From Candidatus Woesearchaeota archaeon (lineage in GTDB: Archaea; Nanobdellota; Nanobdellia; SCGC-AAA011-G17; GW2011-AR17): a stretch of DNA of 12,300 bases. How positions within the stretch are numbered: position 1 is the stretch's first letter; each line of letters begins with the position of its first letter. Where the stretch lies: assembly GCA_009691355.1 (NCBI GenBank), contig SICW01000022.1, positions 1-12,300 of the forward strand, given 5' to 3'. The position numbers were made by a program, and so were the translations under genes. The notes under the pieces were generated by a model that worked only from the letters and a program-made list of their open reading frames with translations, was not told the origin of the DNA and did not search any database. Below are positions 6,806 through 11,159 of the stretch, piece by piece.

Positions 6806-6810
6806 CCTCC
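6806..6810 (-). promoter_or_regulatory. strong Shine-Dalgarno of the acidic microprotein
   Basis: GGAGG (within GGAGGAGA) on the minus strand, 9 nt before the ATG, is the best ribosome-binding site in the window and the main reason to accept such a short ORF. Confidence 0.65.
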
Positions 6811-6842
6811 GAGTTTTATTTTGTGCTGGGAATCATACTGAC

Positions 6843-6850
6843 TATTTAAG
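6843..6850 (-). promoter_or_regulatory. TATA box of the acidic microprotein
   Basis: CTTAAATA on the minus strand would start transcription near 6820, leaving a leader of about 24 nt that contains the Shine-Dalgarno. The same AT block read forwards (CTATTTAAG) could serve the plus strand. Confidence 0.5.
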
Positions 6851-6864
6851 CTTTATCTTTTTGA

Positions 6865-6983
6865 GGCTCTGTAGAACTGTTCTAAATTCAATCAACCCGG
6901 GATTTATCTTCACAAAATTAGCTTTCGAGGAATGGGCCTAGATTTTATTTGCCATTAGGAAAAGATTTATCCCCTACAGAGCC
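6865..6983. other. 119-bp element closed by a 10-bp inverted repeat; candidate structured RNA
   Basis: GGCTCTGTAG at 6865-6874 is the exact reverse complement of CTACAGAGCC at 6974-6983. Inside, GGGATTTATC (6899-6908) can pair with GATTTATCCC (6964-6973) as 5 bp, two mismatches, then 3 bp, stacked right on the closing stem. AATGG (6931-6935) can pair with CCATT (6952-6956). T5 at 6985-6989 directly follows the closing stem on the plus strand, which favours a plus-strand transcript, but a TTTAAA box at 7002-7009 could drive the minus strand. No protein-coding frame fits. I could not match it to tRNA, 5S rRNA or another known RNA. A paired protein-binding site is the alternative. Confidence 0.35.
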
Positions 6984-7001
6984 ATTTTTAAAGAGTTGTT
7001 C

Positions 7002-7009
7002 TTTTAAAG
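7002..7009 (+). promoter_or_regulatory. TATA box of the JAMM gene
   Basis: TTTTAAAG is centred 25.5 bp before ATG 7031 but only 19.5 bp before ATG 7025. This favours 7031 as the start, as a leaderless mRNA. Confidence 0.55.
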
Positions 7010-7030
7010 AAACTTATTTTTAGGATGGTT

Positions 7031-7552
7031 ATGAAAGAAGAAATTGTCTTTACAGAAGCCCCAGGAGATGAAAAAACATTGTGGGAAAAAATTCTGATTT
7101 TATTACTAGGACTGTTCCTTCTGTTTCTTCTTCTAGGATATTTTCTTTTCCCCCTTGATACTTTTGCAAGTCTGATTGATAGTGAAACCATTCATGATGG
7201 GCTTGTTGAACAAGATGTTACTGTACGTTTTGAAAATGGGAGCTATGAAGCACTTTTAGAAAGGTATAATGAGTACTTGCGTGAAGAGTTTAAAGTGTGT
7301 TTACTAGGCAACTATGATGGTGTGTACCATGTTACTTCTATCTATGATGTTGCCATGTACGAACAAGCATTTGATCATGTCGTCTCAGAGCCTTGCCCTG
7401 ATGAAACACTCATTGCGTTGCATTCTCACCCCTATAGACAGTGTCTTGCTTCTGCACAGGATCTCAAAAGTTTAGAAAAGATGCAGGAAGTAAACCCAAA
7501 TGGGCTCATAGGCATTATGTGTGAAGCTGAAAGATTTAGTTTTTATGCCTGA
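7031..7552 (+). CDS. membrane-tethered JAMM/MPN metalloprotease
   Basis: Counting from the earlier ATG 7025, the protein has one transmembrane helix (about 22-43) and then a JAB/MPN domain (about 65-175). The full JAMM signature is present: Glu88 followed seven residues later by Gly95 (EFKVCLLG), His133 and His135 in HSHP, Ser143 and Asp146 (H-x-H-x7-S-x2-D). JAMM enzymes are zinc isopeptidases or peptidases, such as archaeal deubiquitinase-like proteins that remove SAMP or Ub-like modifiers, which work in the cytoplasm. Here the catalytic domain follows an N-terminal anchor and contains four Cys (92, 124, 140, 166), which suggests it may be outside the cell with disulfides. No ubiquitin-like protein or E1 is nearby. 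I start at 7031 from the TATA distance; 7025 (two residues longer) is the alternative. Confidence 0.82.
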   Translation: MKEEIVFTEAPGDEKTLWEKILILLLGLFLLFLLLGYFLFPLDTFASLIDSETIHDGLVEQDVTVRFENGSYEALLERYNEYLREEFKVCLLGNYDGVYHVTSIYDVAMYEQAFDHVVSEPCPDETLIALHSHPYRQCLASAQDLKSLEKMQEVNPNGLIGIMCEAERFSFYA

Positions 7553-7569
7553 ATGTTAAAAATAGTGAA

Positions 7570-7607
7570 TAAGCGTTATACCGCTTAATTGGTTTAATAC
7601 CTTTTTT
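7570..7607 (+). terminator. hairpin plus T-run after the JAMM gene
   Basis: TAAGCG and CGCTTA (7570-7575 and 7582-7587) form a 6-bp stem with a 6-nt loop, 18 bp after the JAMM stop. T6 follows at 7602-7607. The gap between hairpin and T-run is large, so the T-run alone may be the terminator. Confidence 0.35.
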
Positions 7608-7645
7608 GTGCGCGGAGAAAGAGATTTATGAAAAATAGAATAAAG

Positions 7646-7653
7646 TTTATAAA
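7646..7653 (+). promoter_or_regulatory. TATA box of the four-helix membrane protein
   Basis: TTTATAAA, a perfect archaeal TATA, is centred 27.5 bp before ATG 7677. Confidence 0.7.
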
Positions 7654-7676
7654 TTTGAATCACTGCTACTTCTAAA

Positions 7677-8117
7677 ATGGTAGCAGCTCTAACAGAATCT
7701 TTGATTATTCTTCCTGCAGTAGGAATGGGTATTATTCTTGGTGCATATGAACTGTTTTTATTAAAAGGGGATGAGAATTTTTCCGGTGCTCATTGGTTTG
7801 GTCATGGACTTCACATTTTTCCGCTTATAGTTGTTGCGTGTCTTGCTTCCTTTAATATTGATTTTTTTCAACAGAGCTTAGGTAGTTCTTTACCTAGCAT
7901 TCTTGCAAACGATATTCTTCTTCGTGTTGCAATAGGCCTTATTATGGCAATTAAAGTTTATGCTGGGTCAGCAGTTGTTCCTGGAGCAAAAGGGAGGGGA
8001 ATGCATGAGAGTCTATTCCATGTTCTTCTTATCGGTGCTCTTGTTTCAACATCTCCTTACCTTTGGCCTCTTGTAGAACCATTTGCACCAACATGGTTAG
8101 GTGGAAGCGGTTCTTAA
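7677..8117 (+). CDS. four-helix integral membrane protein, unknown function
   Basis: The 146-residue protein has four predicted membrane helices: about 5-29, 40-64, 80-101 and 113-133. Helix 1 holds a GMGIILGAYE segment with a membrane Glu. Helix 2 is preceded by GAHWFGHGLH, and the loop before helix 4 has GAKGRGMHESLFH, so several His residues lie at the helix ends. I do not recognise the family; it is not an obvious transporter fold. The leaderless ATG is fixed by the TATA box. The gene is convergent with the next one, with 15 bp between the stops and a shared AT-rich palindrome. Confidence 0.75.
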   Translation: MVAALTESLIILPAVGMGIILGAYELFLLKGDENFSGAHWFGHGLHIFPLIVVACLASFNIDFFQQSLGSSLPSILANDILLRVAIGLIMAIKVYAGSAVVPGAKGRGMHESLFHVLLIGALVSTSPYLWPLVEPFAPTWLGGSGS

Positions 8118-8126
8118 AAAAATATT

Positions 8127-8144
8127 AAAAAATTATAATTTTTT
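8127..8144. terminator. bidirectional terminator palindrome
   Basis: The 18-bp perfect palindrome AAAAAATTATAATTTTTT lies between the convergent stops at 8117 and 8133. It gives a T6 run on each strand just after, or overlapping, each stop codon, so one sequence can end both transcripts. Confidence 0.55.
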
Positions 8145-8483
8145 CGTCAGAAGTTTTTTCTTTGTACTATCTACTTTAGAAACAAATGCTGCAGGAAAAT
8201 CCATAGTCTTTACTTCTGGATCTTGGAGTAATGCGAGAAAGTCCTCTTCTGCTTTTTTTAGCTCTTGATAGAGGCTAATGTATTGATCTGACCCGGAATG
8301 CATTTTTGTACGAAGAGCCTCTATGGTGGAAATGAGTTTATCCGCCTTTTTCATAAATATTGTTTCTGGTGTGAGAAGTTTCTCTTCACGAGGTCTTTCG
8401 TCTCTTCTTGGCTCAAAATTTCTTTGACTAGGAGTGTTTTTGAGTCTTTCCAAACGATCTCTCATTGTGTCTACCATTTTCAT
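8133..8483 (-). CDS. small charged helical protein, unknown function
   Basis: The 116-residue protein is soluble and rich in Lys, Glu and Arg. Residues 1-36 are Arg/Pro-rich and probably disordered (RRDERPREEK). Residues 40-90 form a probable coiled coil or helical hairpin (KADKLISTIEALRTKM, YQELKKAEEDFLALLQD). The C-terminus is basic (TKKKLLTKKL). No family recognised. It is the last of four minus-strand genes that begin with the recombinase. The start is uncertain: a CTTTTAAAAG box at 8501-8510 is 22.5 bp from the first ATG (8483) and 28.5 bp from the third codon ATG (8477), and neither has a Shine-Dalgarno. Confidence 0.7.
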   Translation of the reverse strand: MKMVDTMRDRLERLKNTPSQRNFEPRRDERPREEKLLTPETIFMKKADKLISTIEALRTKMHSGSDQYISLYQELKKAEEDFLALLQDPEVKTMDFPAAFVSKVDSTKKKLLTKKL

Positions 8484-8539
8484 TTATAAACGAAGAATTT
8501 CTTTTAAAAGGATTTAGAGACTAGAGTAGAGGTTTCGGT

Positions 8540-8815
8540 TTAGGCATTTCCTGTTCTAATTTTTCCTAGTTGTGCTTTTAACATCTCAAGGATGTTTTCT
8601 GGAGTGCCATCTTCTGTAATGGGGTTTCCTGCTAAAGCGTTTTCCAACCAAAGTAAGGTTTGAAAAATAGGATGATCTCCTTTAGCTATATCCTCAAACT
8701 TTCTATTTAGTACTCCAAACCGTTCTAAATCTTGGCGTAATTGAGTAAGGGTTTTTATTGCATCACTAAAACCGTTTCTAAGAATTTGTGTTTGGAGAAG
8801 AGAAAAATAAGCCAC
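8540..8815 (-). CDS. small helical protein, paralogue of the gene at 8920; true start unclear
   Basis: From GTG 8813-8815 this is 91 residues, all helical. It aligns without gaps over 34 residues to the protein at 8920-9186 (the VAYFSLL to DLERFG part against LRYLDAL to TFETYG), and again at FQTLLWLENALAG against FQSLIYMENN, followed by a similar final helix. Function is unknown. The GTG has no TATA or Shine-Dalgarno at a useful distance. The frame stays open upstream for 38 codons with protein-like content (for example IPLAVSRALNRAKDE), and alignment to the paralogue continues past the GTG, but no ATG, GTG or TTG occurs in that stretch. A TTTAAATA box at 8907-8914 lies about 23.5 bp before an in-frame ATA at 8885-8887. 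A non-canonical start, a frameshift from ATG 8901-8903, or decay are all possible. Confidence 0.55.
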   Translation of the reverse strand: MAYFSLLQTQILRNGFSDAIKTLTQLRQDLERFGVLNRKFEDIAKGDHPIFQTLLWLENALAGNPITEDGTPENILEMLKAQLGKIRTGNA

Positions 8816-8919
8816 AATTATGTCCCATCTTTTTACTGTGGATTCGTCTTTTGCTCGATTTAATGCACGACTTACCGCAAGAGGTATCCTTTCCTTAGTG
8901 CATTCGTATTTAAAAAACT

Positions 8920-9186
8920 TTATAATGTTTTTAGTGCAGACCTAATTTCTTCCTTTAACTGCTGCACAATCTTAAGGCTTTCCTCTGAAGTCGGATTGTT
9001 CTCCATGTAGATAAGACTCTGAAAAAGACCTTCTCTTCCCGTTCTTCCATAAGTTTCAAAGGTTTCTCGTATCCTTTGTACTGCCCCACGTGCCATTAAG
9101 GTTTGTTCTTGTTTAATGTAACCCTCTAAAGCATCTAGATAACGTAGAACCCATTCCATATCGAAGCGTATATTTCCTCTTGACAT
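8920..9186 (-). CDS. small helical protein, paralogue of the gene at 8540
   Basis: The 88-residue, mainly helical soluble protein begins MSRGNIRFDMEW. It resembles its downstream neighbour along most of its length: similar first helix (YLDALEGYIKQEQ), a central TYG/RFG turn, a shared FQSLIYMEN motif, and a last charged helix (QQLKEEIRSALKTL). It looks like a tandem duplication that has diverged strongly. No known domain recognised; helical bundles of this size often act as partner or adaptor proteins, but nothing here shows that. The ATG is set by a TATA box 27.5 bp upstream, giving a leaderless mRNA. The gene starts 46 bp after the recombinase stop, so it has its own promoter. Confidence 0.7.
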   Translation of the reverse strand: MSRGNIRFDMEWVLRYLDALEGYIKQEQTLMARGAVQRIRETFETYGRTGREGLFQSLIYMENNPTSEESLKIVQQLKEEIRSALKTL

Positions 9187-9209
9187 GTATTTGATTTTAT
9201 AAAAAAGAG

Positions 9210-9217
9210 TTTATAAT
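9210..9217 (-). promoter_or_regulatory. TATA box of the paralogue at 8920
   Basis: ATTATAAA on the minus strand is centred 27.5 bp before ATG 9186; it is the same octamer as in the thpR promoter. Confidence 0.6.
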
Positions 9218-9232
9218 CATTTCGCGTGTGCA

Positions 9233-10081
9233 TTATTGATCTTTGATCCAGATATTGCCTGCCTTATCAAAAGCGAGCTTTCTCTGAAACTTAGAATTTT
9301 TAATATAAATTTGTGTGGTGCTAATGTCACTATGGCCTGCATAAGACTTGATTGCAAAGGAGTCTACCCCTTCATCTGCCATATGCTGTAAACGAGAATG
9401 ACGAAGCATATGAGGATGGAGCTCTCTTTTGAGAATTTCCTTACCGTCTTTTTTAATATTATACCACACAGTCATTGACTTTATTGGAAAAATAAGGTCT
9501 ATAGGGGCTTGAATATTTTTTTCTTTCATATACTCTTCGAGAAGTTTTACCGTTGTATCTTGAATAAAGACCGTCCTTGGCTTTCTCCCTTTTCCAAGGA
9601 CTTGTACTTCTTTTGTTTTGAGATCAATATCCTTCACTTTCAAAGAAGTCATTTCTGATACACGTGCGCCCGTATCGTACAAAAAACGAACAATGAGCGC
9701 ATCTCTAGGATTTTTTATAGTTTCTACTAAATAAATTAGTTCTTTCTTGGACAACACAGAATCTGCAAGCTTTTCTTCATCTGTCATTGCAGAATTGTTT
9801 GTCCGTTTGAAAGCCACAAACTCTTTGATCACCTTTTCTTCATATTTTTGGGAAAGAAGGTAGAGCCATAGCGCATAGCTTGCCAAAGGGTACTTTCTTT
9901 CTTTCAAGTAAGTAGCATGTGTTTTCTTGAGAAAGGCAAGACTTCCCCCTTTAGGCGTATCTTCAATGAATTTTGCGAGCGTGATCACTCCATACTTTGT
10001 TTTCTCTCCAAGCTTTCTTCCGTTCTTCTTGACAAAGCTGTGAAGGAATTCTTCAAATTCACGAAGTGTAGATTCTTTCAT
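9233..10081 (-). CDS. tyrosine recombinase, XerA/integrase family
   Basis: The 282-residue protein has an N-terminal SAM-like core-binding domain (about 1-95) and a catalytic domain (about 105-265). All catalytic residues are visible: Arg140 (TGARVSEM), Lys164 (VLGKGRKPR), His224 and Arg227 (HPHMLRHS), His250 (AGHSDISTTQIY) and the nucleophile Tyr259. Such enzymes cut and rejoin DNA through a 3'-phosphotyrosine. The compact size fits archaeal XerA, which resolves chromosome dimers at dif, but integron or element integrases of this size also exist. No tRNA or phage gene is adjacent. The TATA box is 29 bp before the ATG, and its upstream region is unusually rich in repeats. The C-terminus extends 23 residues beyond Tyr259, enough for the cis- or trans-packing helix. 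Confidence 0.9.
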   Translation of the reverse strand: MKESTLREFEEFLHSFVKKNGRKLGEKTKYGVITLAKFIEDTPKGGSLAFLKKTHATYLKERKYPLASYALWLYLLSQKYEEKVIKEFVAFKRTNNSAMTDEEKLADSVLSKKELIYLVETIKNPRDALIVRFLYDTGARVSEMTSLKVKDIDLKTKEVQVLGKGRKPRTVFIQDTTVKLLEEYMKEKNIQAPIDLIFPIKSMTVWYNIKKDGKEILKRELHPHMLRHSRLQHMADEGVDSFAIKSYAGHSDISTTQIYIKNSKFQRKLAFDKAGNIWIKDQ

Positions 10082-10083
10082 GT

Positions 10084-10098
10084 TGTCTATAATCTAAT
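10084..10098 (+). repeat. repeat copy 1, TGTCTATAATCTAAT
   Basis: The core TATAATCTAAT (10088-10098) lies 3-17 bp before the recombinase start codon, over its probable transcription start. It is one of three exact core copies in the 292-bp gap. Confidence 0.6.
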
Positions 10099-10118
10099 GC
10101 TCTGCGTATAAAAGCATT
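10096..10118. repeat. inverted repeat around the recombinase TATA box
   Basis: AATGCT (10096-10101) and AGCATT (10113-10118) are perfect reverse complements separated by 11 bp. The minus-strand TATA (GTATAAAAG in plus orientation, 10106-10114) lies between and over the right arm. A dimeric repressor bound here would block the promoter. A hairpin in DNA or RNA is less likely because transcription should start downstream of it. Confidence 0.4.
10106..10114 (-). promoter_or_regulatory. TATA box of the recombinase gene
   Basis: CTTTTATAC on the minus strand is centred 29 bp before ATG 10081, giving a leader of about 3 nt. Confidence 0.5.
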
Positions 10119-10151
10119 CTCCGCGTGGACACCCGGCACGTGCGCGCAGGG
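10119..10151. other. GC-rich island in the recombinase upstream region
   Basis: Of about 34 bases here, 27 are G or C, against a clearly AT-rich background on both sides. It contains the palindromes GCACGTGC (10136-10143) and GCGCGC (10142-10147). A TATATA-type box (GCTTATATAG, 10151-10160) follows at once. No ORF, tRNA or known RNA fits. It may be a protein-binding or recombination-accessory site, or part of a structured transcript. The rest of the 10082-10373 gap holds the repeats and no convincing gene. Confidence 0.4.
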
Positions 10152-10253
10152 CTTATATAGTGGTTTTTTTGCGTAAACGAATTAGTGAAGAATGGAATGA
10201 GAATAAAGAGGCTAGAAATTAGCTTTTCAAAGCAGTCTAAACAAAATAAATAG

Positions 10254-10264
10254 TATAATCTAAT
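10254..10264 (+). repeat. repeat copy 2, TATAATCTAAT
   Basis: Exact 11-bp copy in the same orientation as copy 1, 166 bp further on. It shares AG before the core with copy 3 and G after the core with copy 1. Confidence 0.6.
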
Positions 10265-10356
10265 GGGGAGAAGTTTTATCGAGGAGAAATAAGGCTATTT
10301 TGAGCTTACTTTTTGCACCTAAACTTTTATGTTTTGCTTAAATCTTTTGATAGGAG

Positions 10357-10367
10357 TATAATCTAAT
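10357..10367 (+). repeat. repeat copy 3, TATAATCTAAT
   Basis: Exact 11-bp copy, 103 bp after copy 2, ending 18 bp before the TATA box of the VOC gene. An upstream AGTATAATCTAAT context is shared with copy 2. Confidence 0.6.
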
Positions 10368-10385
10368 AAAATATTGATAAAAAAG

Positions 10386-10393
10386 TTTAATAA
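10386..10393 (+). promoter_or_regulatory. TATA box of the VOC fusion gene
   Basis: TTTAATAA is centred 26.5 bp before ATG 10416. It lies inside the longer reading from TTG 10374, which argues against that start. Confidence 0.6.
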
Positions 10394-10415
10394 GATTCAA
10401 ATTTCTTCTACTCAT

Positions 10416-11159
10416 ATGAAAGCTTCCTTGTACCATATCCAGATCAATGTGCATGATGCAAAGAGATCCTTACCTTTCTACAAAAGACTGTTTGCTTACT
10501 TAGGGTATAAGATTATTGATGAGAGCTCAGGTCATATTGGGGTGAGTAATGGAACCACAGATTTCTGGATTATTGAAACAGAGAAGGCCCATAAAGAAAA
10601 AGAATATCATCGTAAAGGCACGGGACTGAACCACATTGCCTTTCGTGTCTCTTCAAAACAGGATGTTGATACTTTTGTCAAAGAGTTTCTGAAAAAGGAG
10701 AAAACTAAAATCCTTTATGATACACCTAGAGACTATCCAGAATACAAGAAAGGATACTATGCTGTCTTCTTTGAGGATCCTGATAGAGTCAAGATAGAAG
10801 TTGCCTTTGTTCCTAGTGAAATCTATATAGGCCTTATTATTGAGGAAAGCCTTGAAGATCCGCGAATATTGAATGATTTTAAAAAATTAGATGTAGAGAT
10901 TACAAAAGATCGTAAGCCGGAGGATCGTTGGCACATATACACTGTAGAAGCTTCTCAGAAAAATATTGAAAAACTTTCCAAAGGGATTAAGCTGAAATTG
11001 TGGTTTGCACACTTCTGGAGAGAAAATGAACTGCTTGTTGTTTTTCCAAATAAAATATTTACTCTGGAGCGTTCTAATGAAAATAACTGGAAAGAAGCAA
11101 TAGACTATGGACTTGCACAAGGTATTCCAAGAAAACAACTCAACTTTAAGAGTAATTAA
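10416..11159 (+). CDS. VOC (glyoxalase-fold) protein fused to a small conserved domain
   Basis: The 247-residue protein has two parts. Residues 1-132 form a VOC domain with two beta-alpha-beta-beta-beta units: LYHIQINVHDAKRSLPFYK at the start, GLNHIAFRV at 70-78 and DPDRVKIEVAFVP at 121-133. His7, His73 and Glu128 sit at the usual metal-ligand places, so it is probably a metal-dependent glyoxalase/dioxygenase/fosfomycin-resistance-type enzyme of unknown substrate. Residues 135-243 look like a family often found as a free small protein in CPR and DPANN genomes: YIGLIIEESLEDPRIL at the start, FAHFWRENELLVVFPNKIF and a final WKEAIDYGLAQGIPRKQLNF. I recall that family from memory and know no function for it. 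The start is ATG 10416 from the TATA distance. The stop overlaps the convergent reductase gene by 4 bp. Confidence 0.82.
   Translation: MKASLYHIQINVHDAKRSLPFYKRLFAYLGYKIIDESSGHIGVSNGTTDFWIIETEKAHKEKEYHRKGTGLNHIAFRVSSKQDVDTFVKEFLKKEKTKILYDTPRDYPEYKKGYYAVFFEDPDRVKIEVAFVPSEIYIGLIIEESLEDPRILNDFKKLDVEITKDRKPEDRWHIYTVEASQKNIEKLSKGIKLKLWFAHFWRENELLVVFPNKIFTLERSNENNWKEAIDYGLAQGIPRKQLNFKSN

Noticed and set aside
6630..6941. Plus-strand ORF with a poly-Ser stretch
   Set aside because: The Ser run is the antisense of the GAT codons of the acidic microprotein; no start signal, and it runs through the inverted-repeat element.
6865..6983. tRNA (with intron) or 5S rRNA
   Set aside because: The 7-bp ends and TA at positions 8-9 look tRNA-like, but there is no T-arm with GTTCRA next to the acceptor stem on either strand, and 5S loop C and helix II/III patterns are missing.
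7611..7619. CGCGGAGAA shared with the minus strand at 10117-10125
   Set aside because: A single 9-bp match between two gaps could be chance or two ribosome-binding-like sequences; nothing around it is shared.
7628..7675. 15-residue ORF with a GGAG upstream
   Set aside because: It contains the TATA box of the next gene and ends just before its start codon; probably chance.
9917..10111. Plus-strand ORF over the start of the recombinase gene
   Set aside because: Antisense of a well-supported gene; no start signals.
10088..10367. CRISPR array from the three repeats
   Set aside because: Copies are only 11 bp, unevenly spaced (166 and 103 bp), and no cas gene is nearby.
10374..10415. Upstream TTG start for the VOC protein
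   Set aside because: The TATA box lies downstream of this TTG, and the VOC fold begins right at ATG 10416.
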